Source of the DNA: Vreelandella neptunia
Lineage (GTDB): Bacteria > Pseudomonadota > Gammaproteobacteria > Pseudomonadales > Halomonadaceae
Assembly (NCBI RefSeq): GCF_000712975.1
Contig: NZ_JHQL01000001.1
Span: 476,625-540,624, forward strand
Reading direction: 5' to 3'
DNA length: 64,000 nt
Part shown: piece by piece, positions 1 to 11,742 of the stretch
Layout: each line of letters begins with the position of its first letter
Numbering within the stretch: position 1 is the first letter of the stretch
Made by a program: the position numbers and the translations under genes
The notes under the pieces: generated by a model
What the model saw: the letters and a program-made list of their open reading frames with translations, nothing else
Database searches by the model: none
What the model was told of the DNA's origin: nothing

Positions 1-1167
1 ACGGTGCTGCTGGCTATTTCGACATTCTCACTGTCTCTCATGGGTACGTTCCTGGTGCGCTCTGGCGTGCTGACCTCCGTGCATGCGTTTGCTAACGACC
101 CCTCTCGCGGCTTTTTTATCTTGATGCTGCTGGCAATTACGGTGACGTTATCACTACTGGTGTTTGCGCTGCGTGCTCCCCGAGTGAGCCATAAAGTTGG
201 GTTTAATTGGTTATCTCGTGATTCGTTGTTGTTAGTTAATAATATTTTGCTGGTCATTATGACGGTTACCGTGCTGTTAGGGACGGTCTATCCGCTAATC
301 CTGGACTCGCTTGGATTAGGCAAAATCAGCGTTGGCCCACCGTACTTTAATGCGCTTTTTGTGCCGCTGACGGTACTTATGTGCATGTTCATGGGGCTTG
401 GTCCCATTGCACGCTGGAAAAGCATGAACGCCAATGAGCTGTGGCGTAAGCTGTGGCTGTCTGGTGCGGCAGCATTGCTACTGGGCGTTGCTATGCCTTT
501 GTTATATGGCGGCGAATGGAATCTTTGGGTTTCTTTAGGAATTGTTTCGGCACTTTGGATAGTTCTACCTATCGTACGCGACCTATTCGATAAAACCCGC
601 CATGCTAGCTCCTTTATGGCTGGGCTGCGTAAGCTGTCATTAGCGTATTGGGGCATGATACTTGGGCATGTGGGTATTGCAGTCACCATCGTTGGCGTGG
701 CAGTTGTTTCAAACTACAACATCGAGCGCAATGTGCGTATGTCGCCGGGCACTACGGTTGAGGTGGCAGGCTATCAGTTCACCATGAAGGAATTGACAAG
801 TCGCCGAGGCCCTAACTTCTTGGCTGATACCTCCATCATACAAGTTCAGCGTGGTGAGTCAGGGCGCAGTTTTGTCATGCGTCCAGAAAAGCGGCTTTAC
901 TTGGCCACCGGAATGCCAATGACCCAGGTGGCGTTGCGTCCAGGGCTATTCCGTGACCTTTATGTCGCCATGGGAGAAGACCTAGGCGACGGTAGCTACG
1001 CCATGCGTGTCCAATATAAACCATTTGTACGTTGGTTATGGTTAGGTGGGTTGTTGATGGCTTTCGGCGGCATCTTGGCGGTACTTGATAAGCGCTACCG
1101 TCGCATCGTTGCCCGTAAGGCAGCGACGACAGAGACTGCTGTAACACCAAAGGAAGCTACGGTATGA
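1..1167 (+). CDS. ccmF: Cytochrome c-type biogenesis protein CcmF, C-terminal part
   Basis: This is the 3' part of the heme lyase subunit CcmF; the reading frame is open to the first base, so the true start lies outside the window. CcmF is an inner-membrane protein that, with CcmH and CcmI, attaches heme to apocytochrome c in the periplasm. The visible part has the family's dense run of membrane segments, a periplasmic stretch around residues 240-340 and a last membrane helix (LWLGGLLMAFGGILAVLDKR). It overlaps the next gene by 4 bp, and the order F-G-H-I is the usual ccm operon, so the assignment is firm. Confidence 0.95.
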   Translation, partial: TVLLAISTFSLSLMGTFLVRSGVLTSVHAFANDPSRGFFILMLLAITVTLSLLVFALRAPRVSHKVGFNWLSRDSLLLVNNILLVIMTVTVLLGTVYPLILDSLGLGKISVGPPYFNALFVPLTVLMCMFMGLGPIARWKSMNANELWRKLWLSGAAALLLGVAMPLLYGGEWNLWVSLGIVSALWIVLPIVRDLFDKTRHASSFMAGLRKLSLAYWGMILGHVGIAVTIVGVAVVSNYNIERNVRMSPGTTVEVAGYQFTMKELTSRRGPNFLADTSIIQVQRGESGRSFVMRPEKRLYLATGMPMTQVALRPGLFRDLYVAMGEDLGDGSYAMRVQYKPFVRWLWLGGLLMAFGGILAVLDKRYRRIVARKAATTETAVTPKEATV

Positions 1168-1691
1168 AGCGTCGGCTGTTGCTTTTACTACTGCCCATTA
1201 GCTTTTTGGGAATCGCACTCTTTCTTTACCAGGGGTTGGGGCAAGACCCGTCGCACCGTGATTCAGCGTTAATGGCTAGACCGTTTCCTGCGTTTGAGGC
1301 AACGACACTGCGCGATGAGAATCGCCAAGTCGATCAAACGCTGTTGACTGGTGACGTTACCTTGGTAAATGTATGGGGCGAATGGTGTCCTGCTTGTAAA
1401 CAGGAAATGCCGCAGCTGCTGGAGCTAGCCGACCAAGGAATCCGCATGATCGGCATTAACTATCGGGATACCCGCGAAAAAGGGTTGGAATTCTTGAGCG
1501 AGTTCGGAGATCCCTTTGACGTTAATGTGTTTGATCCTGACGGCAGCCTTGGCTTTGATTTGGGGGTTTACGGCGCGCCTGAAACCTTCTTGGTTGATGC
1601 TGACGGTATCATTCGCTACCACCACAAAGGTTACGTGTCACCGGAAGATGTTCGTGAACGCATTCTGCCCGAGGTGGAAAAATGGCGCTAA
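1164..1691 (+). CDS. ccmG: Thiol:disulfide interchange protein CcmG/DsbE
   Basis: A membrane-anchored periplasmic thioredoxin that keeps the apocytochrome c heme-binding cysteines reduced. Residues 4-22 form an uncleaved signal anchor. The thioredoxin domain carries the active site WCPAC (Cys75 and Cys78) in the WGEWCPACKQE context typical of CcmG, followed by the cis-proline motif GAPETFLVD near residue 135. The length of 175 aa is normal. It overlaps ccmF by 4 bp and ccmH by 10 bp, indicating translational coupling in one operon. Confidence 0.95.
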   Translation: MKRRLLLLLLPISFLGIALFLYQGLGQDPSHRDSALMARPFPAFEATTLRDENRQVDQTLLTGDVTLVNVWGEWCPACKQEMPQLLELADQGIRMIGINYRDTREKGLEFLSEFGDPFDVNVFDPDGSLGFDLGVYGAPETFLVDADGIIRYHHKGYVSPEDVRERILPEVEKWR

Positions 1692-2152
1692 TACGCTTAA
1701 TGCTTACCGTTGCACTGCTGGCACTGACTAGCAGTGCTATGGCTGCTGGCATAGAGATACGTGAGTTTGACGATCCTGTTATGGAGCAGCGTTACCGCGA
1801 CTTAACGGCTTCAATGCGCTGTCCTTTGTGCGAGAACCAAGCCATTGATGACTCTGATGCGCCAATTTCTGGTGATATGCGTGAACGTGTCTACCAACTG
1901 CTCCAAGATGGTCAGTCAGATATCGAGATTGTTAATCACATGGTGCAGCGGTTTGGAGAATACATTCTCTATAACCCGCGTTTAGAAAACCGGACTTATC
2001 TGCTGTGGGGGTTGCCGATAGGATTAGTGCTGCTCGGCGCGATTGTCGTCGTGATGATGGTTCGCGCTCGTCGAAACGCCTCAGCAAAAGCGCTTAGCGC
2101 CGAAGAACGAGCCCGCCTGGATGCCCTGATTAACCGCGAGAGGTCTTCATGA
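1682..2152 (+). CDS. ccmH: Cytochrome c-type biogenesis protein CcmH
   Basis: A periplasm-facing thiol oxidoreductase of the heme lyase complex. Residues 1-22 form a signal peptide ending in AMAAG. The conserved motif reads MRCPLCENQAIDDSDAP with Cys47 and Cys50; family members more often have LRCxxCQNQ, so the proline and glutamate here are modest variations. A membrane helix lies near residues 105-125, followed by a charged cytoplasmic tail. The length (156 aa) matches the short CcmH form whose TPR part is a separate gene, and that gene follows directly with a 4-bp overlap. Confidence 0.93.
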   Translation: MALIRLMLTVALLALTSSAMAAGIEIREFDDPVMEQRYRDLTASMRCPLCENQAIDDSDAPISGDMRERVYQLLQDGQSDIEIVNHMVQRFGEYILYNPRLENRTYLLWGLPIGLVLLGAIVVVMMVRARRNASAKALSAEERARLDALINRERSS

Positions 2153-3396
2153 CACCGCTGTGGATTGCAATTGCCTTACTACTTCTTCCTGCTCTTTGGT
2201 TATTAGTAGCGCCCATGCGTGAAGCCCGTGCGCTGCGCGACAAGCTCAGTCACTTTGAAGCCAACGATACCGCTGATGAGCAAAACGTCGCAATTTTTAA
2301 GCGCCGTTTGGCTTCCTTAGAAGCAGCCCACGAACGTGGTGATATCGATGAAGAGCGCTTTAAAGAAGATCGTTTGGAGCTAGAGCGTAGCCTGTTAGAA
2401 GACACCGCTACCCGCACTAAGCGCCCCTTGAAAACGGCAACAGCTGGCAGATTGGTGGTTCCCCTGGTCATGGTGGCCGTCGTGGGTGCGAGCACGTTTT
2501 GGTATCAACAAAAGGGTGCGGAAGGAGACTTGACGCTTTACGCTATTCAGCAAGAGGTGCAAAACGACCCTGAAGGCTCACTGGCCATGTACCTTGAACG
2601 TATGGAAGCTGAAGCCGAGCGTCAGCCAAATAACCCTAATGTGTGGAGTTCACTGTTCCCACTTTACCGTGAAACCGGTCAGGCTGATAAAGCCGCCGAT
2701 GCCTTAGAGCGATTAATTGCTATTGAAGGGCGCATTCCTCCATTGCTAGCACAACTTGCTCAGCTTCGCTTTTTTATGGCAGAACGGGAACTGACTCCGG
2801 AGGTGCAGTCGTTAGTCGATGAGACGCTAGCGCAAGATCCACGCCAGCCCACAGTGCTCGGTTTGCTTGGTATTCATGCATTTGATAGTGGCAACTACGA
2901 AACCGCGATAGACCGCTGGCGTCGCGCTGTAGCCAATATCGAAGACCCTGACACAGCCTCCTCATTGCGTGAAGGTATCCGCGTTGCTCAAGAGCGTTTA
3001 GGGATCGCGCCAGAAACGGCCGCCGTTGACGCTGCCCAAAGCCAAGGCGTGCGAGTTACTGTTTCGTTAGACGAAGCACTGGCCGATAATATAAGTGATG
3101 ATGCCACCGTGTTTATTACCGCCCGGGATACGGAAGGCGAACTGCCGCCACTTGCGGTTATTCGTGGTCAAGTATCTGAACTGCCGATGACGGTTGTGTT
3201 GGATGATACTGCGGCTATGTCGCCTGACGCACAGATTTCTCAAGTGCGCGAAGTGCGTCTAATAGTGCGTGTATCATCTTCTGGCCAAGCAACGCCTCAG
3301 CCAGGTGATCTTTTCGGAGATGTAGAGAGCGTTAGCGTTGGGCCTATTAGTGAAAATGATGCAACAGCGGTTACTGTTAATCGCATTTTTGAATAA
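2149..3396 (+). CDS. ccmI: Cytochrome c biogenesis protein CcmI (TPR protein)
   Basis: The apocytochrome c chaperone of the maturation system. Two membrane segments sit near residues 3-22 and 101-120, with a leucine/charged coiled-coil segment between them (residues 25-90). A periplasmic region follows with TPR-like helices (around residues 140-270, for example NPNVWSSLFPLYRETGQADKAADAL) and a C-terminal beta-rich domain. The length of 415 aa is normal for the CcmI/CycH form. It is the last ccm gene; smc begins 36 bp later. Confidence 0.9.
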   Translation: MTPLWIAIALLLLPALWLLVAPMREARALRDKLSHFEANDTADEQNVAIFKRRLASLEAAHERGDIDEERFKEDRLELERSLLEDTATRTKRPLKTATAGRLVVPLVMVAVVGASTFWYQQKGAEGDLTLYAIQQEVQNDPEGSLAMYLERMEAEAERQPNNPNVWSSLFPLYRETGQADKAADALERLIAIEGRIPPLLAQLAQLRFFMAERELTPEVQSLVDETLAQDPRQPTVLGLLGIHAFDSGNYETAIDRWRRAVANIEDPDTASSLREGIRVAQERLGIAPETAAVDAAQSQGVRVTVSLDEALADNISDDATVFITARDTEGELPPLAVIRGQVSELPMTVVLDDTAAMSPDAQISQVREVRLIVRVSSSGQATPQPGDLFGDVESVSVGPISENDATAVTVNRIFE

Positions 3397-3432
3397 ATAT
3401 CACCACGCAAGCAGTCGTCATAAAGGGTCGCA

Positions 3433-6400
3433 ATGCGCTTAACCTCTATTCGTCTTGTTGGGTTCAAGTCTTTTGTTGATCCGGTGACCGTGCCCTTCGA
3501 TGGCAACATGACGGCCATCGTTGGGCCAAATGGCTGCGGCAAGTCCAATATCATCGACGCGGTGCGTTGGGTAATGGGGGAGTCTTCCGCCAAAACTCTG
3601 CGCGGTGAGTCGATGGCCGATGTTATTTTCAATGGTTCCACCGGCCGTAAGCCGATCAGCCAAGCCTCAATCGAACTCAAATTTGATAACCGTGATGGTG
3701 GCATGGGCGGTGTTTACGCCCAGTACGCAGAAATCGCGGTAAAACGCTTAGTCACTCGCGATGGCCAGTCCAATTACTTCTTTAACGGACAAAAGTGTCG
3801 TCGGCGAGATATCGCTGATCTGTTTATGGGCACCGGTTTAGGGCCACGCTCTTACGCTATTATCGGCCAGGGGATGATTTCACGGTTAATTGAAGCGCGC
3901 CCAGACGATTTGCGTGCCACCCTGGAAGAAGCTGCGGGTATTTCAAAATACAAAGAGCGCCGTAGGGAAACTGAAAATCGCATGCGCCGTACCCAGGAAA
4001 ATTTGGAACGCCTGGATGATATCCGTGAAGAATTGGACAAACAGCTCGAACGCCTTAAGCGTCAGGCAGAAGCAGCGAAGCGCTACCAAGAGTTAAAACA
4101 GCAAGAGTACCGGCTAAAAGGCGAGTTGGCGTTAGTGCGTGGACGCACATTGCGCGCTGAGCAATCTCACCAAGAAAGCCGAGTGCGCGAGCTGGAAATT
4201 GCGGTTGAGAAAGACGTATTTGGCGTACGACAGTGTGAAACACGTCTAGAGCAAGCGCGCGAGCAGCACGATGAGCTCGCTGATGTTCTTGATCGCCACC
4301 AGCAGCAGTTTTTTGAAACCACTACCCGGATTGCCCGTCTGGAGCAGGATCAGGCGCACCGCCGCAGTCGTGAGGCCCAATTGGCGAGCGATTTAGCAAC
4401 GGCGCGGCGCGACCTTGATGAGCAGCGCAGAATCAGTGAAGGGGATCAAGAACGACTTGTCGCTATAGAGACCCGTTTAGATGACTTACTTCCAGAGCAT
4501 GAAGCCCTTGAAGAGCAGTTAGAAGGGCTTGAGCAAACGCTAGCGGATGCCACTCCCGCGCTAGAAGCTGCTGAGCAGCAATGGGCTGATGCAGAAAATC
4601 ACTGGCGTGATGCCAGTCGAGAAGCAGACCGTAGCCAAGACCAGTTGCGCGATTTAGAGCAACGCATAGCGCGTATGCAGGCAGAAAATCAGCGTCGACG
4701 CCAGCAGCGCGGTGAATTAGCAGATATCACTGACCTTCGCAACGAACACGCTGAATGCCAAGCCCTGCGTGAAGAAGCCGAACAGCGCGCTAAAGCGTTT
4801 CAAACCGAGCGAGACCAATGGCAGCATCGCTATAGCGATGCCAAAGCCGCTTATCAGCAGGCCACCCATGCTCGTGATCAACAGCGTGCCGTGCTCAGCC
4901 AACATCAAGGCGAACTCGCGTCATTAAAGGCGTTAATTGATGCCGCCCTGACAGATCACGACCCTGATCTAGGCGTTGCGTTAGCGGCGCACGGCTTAGC
5001 TGATGCGCCACGGCTTGGCGAGGCGATCAGTGTGGCATCTGGCTGGGAGCGAGTAATCTCCTGGTTGCTTGCGCCATGGCTAAACGCCCGCTTAGTACCT
5101 GAGAATCAATTAACTGCACTACCTAACGCTCTTGCTACCGACTGGTGCTTAATTGATCAAACTGAGCGGCCTATTTCATCAACACAGCGCTTGAATTCAC
5201 TGGTGACGGGAGCAGGTGCATTAAGCGAATGGTTAGCAAGTATTCACTTCGTAGAAACGAGCGAAGATGCTGAGGCGCTGTTAGCTAATTTAGCGCTCGG
5301 AGAGAGTGTTGTCAGCCGAGAAGGTGTATGGCGTGGGCGGGGCTGGCTGCATCAACAGGCCAATGGTGACGGCGTTGATGCATTGTTGGTTACACGCCGT
5401 CGTTTTGATGAATTAGACGCCCGCCTTACACAGGATGAAGACGCGTTAACGTTGCTGGATGAGCAGTGTGAGGCTGCCAGTGAAGCCATTGAAGCGCTAG
5501 AGCAAGCCCGCGAACAGCAGGCCGAGCAAGAGCGAGCCCACGCGGCTTCGCTTCAACAGCTGGCGGTAAAAGAGCAGCGACTAGCTCAACGCTTGGAGCA
5601 TTTAGAGAGTCGTGCCACTGAGCTGGATGATGAGCTCGCCCAGCTACAAGAGGATGAGGCGGAGTTAACACTCACCTTAGAAGAACAGCGTGCCCGTTGG
5701 CATACCGCCATGGAGCAGTTGGAAGCCGCTGCCGAAGCCCGTGAAACTAGCGCCGAACATCGCAACTACCAGCGAGAGCAGCGCGACCGGCTAAATCAAC
5801 AGCACGCTCCTATGAAGGTGCGGCAACAGTCGTTAGCGCTAGAGAGAGAGCGGTTAAAGGCTGAACGGGATAGTCTACGTGCCCAGCAAAATCGCAGTAG
5901 CGATAGTGAAGAACGTCTATCGCTACGTATTGCTGAGTTAGAAGAAGCACGGGAAATGCTAGTAGAACCAGACGAATTGGCTGCTGAAGAGTTAGAAGAG
6001 TTGCTACACCAGCGCGAGCAGCAGGAGCGGCGTCTTAATGATACCCGTCAGCAGGCTCAGACATTAGCTGAGCAGCTGCGCAACGACGAGCTGGCTCGCC
6101 AGCAGCATGAGCGCAACTTAGAACAGAGTCGTGAGCAGTTGCAGCAGCGTCGAATGGATGTTCAAGCGCTGGCGCTTAAAGCGGCTACCCAGGATGAGCA
6201 ATTGGCAGAGCTAGGCCATGATCCTAATGTGTTGGCCGAGCACTTGCCTAGCGATGCCAGCGAAACTGCTTGGCAAGAGCGATTGGAAAACACGTCAGAT
6301 AAGATTCGCCGTTTAGGCGCCATTAACCTTGCGGCGATCGAAGAATACGACCAACAGGCGGAGCGGCGTAATTATTTGGAAGCGCAGCATGCTGAGCTTA

Positions 6401-6924
6401 CGGAAGCATTAGAAACCTTAGAGCGGGCGATTAAGCGTATTGACCAGGAAACGCGAGTGCGCTTCCGTGAAACCTTCGAACAAGTTAATACCGGTTTGCA
6501 AACGCTTTTCCCTCGGGTATTTGGCGGGGGAGCAGCCTGGTTAACGCTAACCGGGGATGATTTGCTGGAAACCGGTGTAGCCATTATGGCAAGGCCGCCA
6601 GGCAAGAAAAATAGCACCATCCACCTGCTGTCGGGCGGTGAAAAGGCGCTAACGGCACTGTCGTTGGTTTTCGCCATTTTTCAGCTCAACCCTGCACCTT
6701 TTTGTATGTTGGATGAGGTAGACGCACCGCTAGACGATGCTAACGTTGGCCGCTACGCCAAACTTGTTAAAGAAATGTCGGAAAGCGTTCAGTTTATCTA
6801 TATCACCCATAACAAAATTGCTATGGAAGCAGCCGAGCGCTTAATGGGGGTTACTATGCAGGAGCCTGGTGTGTCGAGGCTTGTGTCAGTGGGTATAGAT
6901 GAGGCTGCAGCACTAGTTGATTAA
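3433..6924 (+). CDS. smc: Chromosome segregation protein SMC
   Basis: A full-length condensin-type ATPase of 1,163 aa. The N-terminal Walker A (GPNGCGKS, residues 31-38) follows the canonical start MRLTSIRLVGFKSF. Two very long coiled coils rich in Glu, Gln, Arg and Ala flank a non-coiled hinge around residues 495-650. The C-terminal head carries the ABC signature LLSGGEKALTALSL and a Walker B ending in MLDEVDAPLDD. The product organises and segregates the chromosome with ScpA and ScpB. The start has an upstream GGGT-type weak ribosome site. The order smc-zipA-ligA is conserved in pseudomonad-like gammaproteobacteria. Confidence 0.97.
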   Translation: MRLTSIRLVGFKSFVDPVTVPFDGNMTAIVGPNGCGKSNIIDAVRWVMGESSAKTLRGESMADVIFNGSTGRKPISQASIELKFDNRDGGMGGVYAQYAEIAVKRLVTRDGQSNYFFNGQKCRRRDIADLFMGTGLGPRSYAIIGQGMISRLIEARPDDLRATLEEAAGISKYKERRRETENRMRRTQENLERLDDIREELDKQLERLKRQAEAAKRYQELKQQEYRLKGELALVRGRTLRAEQSHQESRVRELEIAVEKDVFGVRQCETRLEQAREQHDELADVLDRHQQQFFETTTRIARLEQDQAHRRSREAQLASDLATARRDLDEQRRISEGDQERLVAIETRLDDLLPEHEALEEQLEGLEQTLADATPALEAAEQQWADAENHWRDASREADRSQDQLRDLEQRIARMQAENQRRRQQRGELADITDLRNEHAECQALREEAEQRAKAFQTERDQWQHRYSDAKAAYQQATHARDQQRAVLSQHQGELASLKALIDAALTDHDPDLGVALAAHGLADAPRLGEAISVASGWERVISWLLAPWLNARLVPENQLTALPNALATDWCLIDQTERPISSTQRLNSLVTGAGALSEWLASIHFVETSEDAEALLANLALGESVVSREGVWRGRGWLHQQANGDGVDALLVTRRRFDELDARLTQDEDALTLLDEQCEAASEAIEALEQAREQQAEQERAHAASLQQLAVKEQRLAQRLEHLESRATELDDELAQLQEDEAELTLTLEEQRARWHTAMEQLEAAAEARETSAEHRNYQREQRDRLNQQHAPMKVRQQSLALERERLKAERDSLRAQQNRSSDSEERLSLRIAELEEAREMLVEPDELAAEELEELLHQREQQERRLNDTRQQAQTLAEQLRNDELARQQHERNLEQSREQLQQRRMDVQALALKAATQDEQLAELGHDPNVLAEHLPSDASETAWQERLENTSDKIRRLGAINLAAIEEYDQQAERRNYLEAQHAELTEALETLERAIKRIDQETRVRFRETFEQVNTGLQTLFPRVFGGGAAWLTLTGDDLLETGVAIMARPPGKKNSTIHLLSGGEKALTALSLVFAIFQLNPAPFCMLDEVDAPLDDANVGRYAKLVKEMSESVQFIYITHNKIAMEAAERLMGVTMQEPGVSRLVSVGIDEAAALVD

Positions 6925-7584
6925 GCGCAGGTCTTGAATGAAGCTTGCTTCTGCTCCTGTTTTTGAAACCTATCCTTGAAAACGGGTGTAGTAACCGCTC
7001 CTCTTACAAAATATGAACTTATATTACCTTTAGCCCATGGCTTGTTAAGAATTAAAAGCAATATGCTATAGTCTATTGGTTATTAAATGCTTTTATGATG
7101 TTCCACGCTTTTTAGAAATCGATCTTTAGAAATCGTGTTTTAGGAAGCATCATGAAGAGAGCTGTCAGCAGAAATGTGTCGTTTTATTGCGGAAAGTTAA
7201 AAAAATAGCCTGCTCTGTATCTGTCGCCTTCATACGCGTAGGTTAAGGGAGGCGTATGCATCGAAAGCACGTGTTAAAAAGTGCACGCAATAAGAAGAAT
7301 AGCCCTCAGCGAAACGTAAATGATGGCATGATGAAACGTAAATGATGGCATGATAATGCAGATATCGGGACAAATTAGCGTTAAAATGGCACTTTTTACA
7401 GGTAATCCAGTCCAAAATTACGCTTGAAGCCAACCAAACGGCATGAATGCGTGAAAATCCACAAAAAGTGGCCCCTTTTGTAGCAACCGCGCTATGCTTG
7501 ATAGTAGTTAGCTAACATTGGACATGTTACGCCTTCAGGCATCGCACTTTTGCAACCGGTATATTGACCCATGGAATGCTCGAC
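6925..7584. other. Intergenic region smc-zipA (about 660 bp)
   Basis: No convincing gene is seen. The stretch is AT-rich and contains a doubled TTTAGAAATCG motif near 7111-7135, a perfect 22-bp tandem duplication (listed separately), and two very short ORFs with purine-rich leaders: 18 codons from 7152 and 29 codons from 7256. The second reads through the duplication. Neither can be supported by length or family. The zipA promoter is presumably in the last 150 bp. Confidence 0.5.
7311..7354. repeat. 22-bp perfect tandem duplication
   Basis: Two head-to-tail copies of a 22-bp unit beginning GAAACGTAAATG and ending GGCATGAT occupy 7311-7332 and 7333-7354 with no mismatch, in the smc-zipA intergenic region. 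Confidence 0.95.
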
Positions 7585-9567
7585 ATGGAACTAAGAGAGT
7601 GGTTAATCATTCTAGGACTGGCACTGGTATCGCTAATTGTGGTTGATGGTGTGCGCAGGCTCCAGCGCCAACGTCGTGTGCCCCGTCTGGATCAAGCAGT
7701 CAACGATTTACCAGCAGCTAAGATCGAAGAATTTAATGATGAGATCAAAGAAGCTGAAATAAACTGGGAGCTGCCCAACGGCGGAGCCCGAGTTATTAAG
7801 CCTGCTGATTATAGTAATCTTGGTCAAAAACCCAAGCTAGAGCGCCAGGAGCATCCAGGGCCATCCAGGGTGCTGTCTGATTTTCGCCGTTCTTTTTCAA
7901 ATTCTGCCAGCTCAGCTAAGTCAAAAGCTAATGCACATTTCTCTTGGTCTCGTAAAAACGAGCCGCGCAAAAATGAGCCTCTCAAACACGAGCAGCCGTC
8001 TACTGTCGGGCACTCCACGTCGGCGAAACATTCATCTGTTCAGTTAGATAACGCTTCGGTCGAGCACACGCTGGGCTTGTCTGCTGTTGCTGAACCTGAA
8101 CGCCGGGAGCCGAGCGTATTTATGGCCGACGAAACCCCTAATGTTAATGTCGAGCCTCAGAAAGCACACACATCAGCTTTCACGGACGCTTCTAATTCTG
8201 ATAGCTCTGGTTCGGGTATCTCTAGCGCCGATAATGTCTCTAGCGCCGATAATGATAATAGTGAAACGCAGCCAATATCTGAACGGGCCGAGAATTCGCC
8301 GCTGGATGCCGGTGACCAAGTGGCTAATGCTGAGAAAAAACAGGCAGCGTCCCCACAAGAAACAGTAACTACTGATCCTCAAATGTCTGAAGAGACGGTG
8401 TCAGAGGAAGTAAACAACTCCTCGATGAGTTCGATGAGTGCTGAAGAAACAGCAGTAAAAACCGCGCCAACGGCGGAGCTAAGCGAAGAGCAAGCAGAGC
8501 CAACGCTAAGAGTCGAACCGGAAGATGCAGCACATCATGCGTCTGGCGTGCCTAAGCGACGCCAGCTCCGTTCAGACACTGCCGGTGAAGAGAGAGAGTT
8601 AGACGATGATGAGGTTGATGAATACCGCTTAGTCGACTTCGAAGGCATTGGACGCTCCTTTAAACGTCGCTTAATTGAGCGCCGTAAAGAAAAAGCGCGT
8701 AAGAAAGCCGAAAAAGCTAAACGTGCGGAAGCTCTCGCTAAGCAAAAAGCTGAACGCAAAGCGCTTGAAGCTGAACGTAAGGCGCTTGAAGCGCAACAGC
8801 GTCGTGAAGCCAAAGAAGCGGCAGACGCCGAAAAAGCCCGTATTGCCCAAGAGCAAGCAGAAGCGCGAGAGGCGGCTGCGATCGCTGCCGCTGCGGAACG
8901 TGAAGCGGCACAACATAGTGAACCGACAGTCTCTACTCGCGACGTTTACGACGATAGTTACGATGATAGTTACCACGATGGTGATAACTATGAAGTTGGC
9001 TACGACGATGACGCACCTGAAATAGGGTATCGGGATAATGTTGTTCGTACGCATCCCACATTAGAAAAAGCGTTACGTCACGATGTTAATAGCGAGCGAG
9101 CCCGAGATACGCTAACTGACGCTGCTGAAATGGTCGTAATTAGTGTGCTTTCGCGGGAACCTGAAGGGTTTGATGGCGGAAAGCTGCTTGAGCTAATCAT
9201 GGCCTGTGGCCTTCGTTATAGCCGTGAAATGGGGGTTTTCCATCGTTTTGAAACTGAAAGTTTCGACAGCGAACTACAGTTTTCAATGGTGAATGTCCTT
9301 AAACCAGGTACGTTCCCGATTGAAGAAATGGATGAGTTTGTAACCCCTGGTATTACGTTCCTGATGCCACTGCCGGGTGCTGAAGATAGCTCAGCAGCGT
9401 TTGAAGCCATGGTTGAAACGGCGATGGTGGTCGTACGCCATATGGGTGGCGAGCTTAAAGATGAGAACCGTAGCGTAATGACGGCACAAACCATTGAATT
9501 CGCAAGACAGCGTGTTCATGAGTTTGAGCGTCGTCATCGTCTGCATCGTCAACTTCAAGCGCGTTAA
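7585..9567 (+). CDS. zipA: Cell division protein ZipA, with an unusually long linker
   Basis: A membrane anchor of the FtsZ ring. The ATG at 7585 is chosen because MELREWLIILGLALV is the usual ZipA start; an upstream TTG at 7564 would add seven residues. Residues 4-20 form the N-terminal membrane helix, followed by basic residues (RRLQRQRR). The C-terminal 140 residues (from about 515) form the FtsZ-binding domain, including VISVLSREPEGFDGGKLLELIMACGLRYSREMGVFHR read in pieces. Between them lies a linker of about 480 residues: Ser/Glu-rich, then a Lys/Ala/Glu coiled coil (about 365-430), then an Asp/Tyr repeat (DDSYDDSY). At 660 aa it is about twice the E. coli length. Confidence 0.93.
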   Translation: MELREWLIILGLALVSLIVVDGVRRLQRQRRVPRLDQAVNDLPAAKIEEFNDEIKEAEINWELPNGGARVIKPADYSNLGQKPKLERQEHPGPSRVLSDFRRSFSNSASSAKSKANAHFSWSRKNEPRKNEPLKHEQPSTVGHSTSAKHSSVQLDNASVEHTLGLSAVAEPERREPSVFMADETPNVNVEPQKAHTSAFTDASNSDSSGSGISSADNVSSADNDNSETQPISERAENSPLDAGDQVANAEKKQAASPQETVTTDPQMSEETVSEEVNNSSMSSMSAEETAVKTAPTAELSEEQAEPTLRVEPEDAAHHASGVPKRRQLRSDTAGEERELDDDEVDEYRLVDFEGIGRSFKRRLIERRKEKARKKAEKAKRAEALAKQKAERKALEAERKALEAQQRREAKEAADAEKARIAQEQAEAREAAAIAAAAEREAAQHSEPTVSTRDVYDDSYDDSYHDGDNYEVGYDDDAPEIGYRDNVVRTHPTLEKALRHDVNSERARDTLTDAAEMVVISVLSREPEGFDGGKLLELIMACGLRYSREMGVFHRFETESFDSELQFSMVNVLKPGTFPIEEMDEFVTPGITFLMPLPGAEDSSAAFEAMVETAMVVVRHMGGELKDENRSVMTAQTIEFARQRVHEFERRHRLHRQLQAR

Positions 9568-9582
9568 GCAGCACATTACGTT

Positions 9583-9618
9583 AACACCCGCCTTCCCTAA
9601 GAAGGCGGGTGTTTTTGT
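9583..9618 (+). terminator. Rho-independent terminator after zipA
   Basis: A 13-bp perfect stem (9583-9595 with 9601-9613; half-site AACACCCGCCTTC) and a 5-nt loop are followed by a T run, 15 bp after the zipA stop. Confidence 0.9.
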
Positions 9619-9654
9619 TACTAAACACCTGTTTTTGTATGCCGGAACAATTGA

Positions 9655-11728
<2,074 letters not shown>

Positions 11729-11742
<14 letters not shown>

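Noticed and set aside
7152..7208. 18-codon ORF with AGGA leader in the smc-zipA gap
   Set aside because: Too short and unsupported by a terminator or any family; a chance start.
8671..9054. Overlapping ORFs in both strands within zipA
   Set aside because: They mirror the low-complexity Lys/Ala/Glu linker of ZipA.
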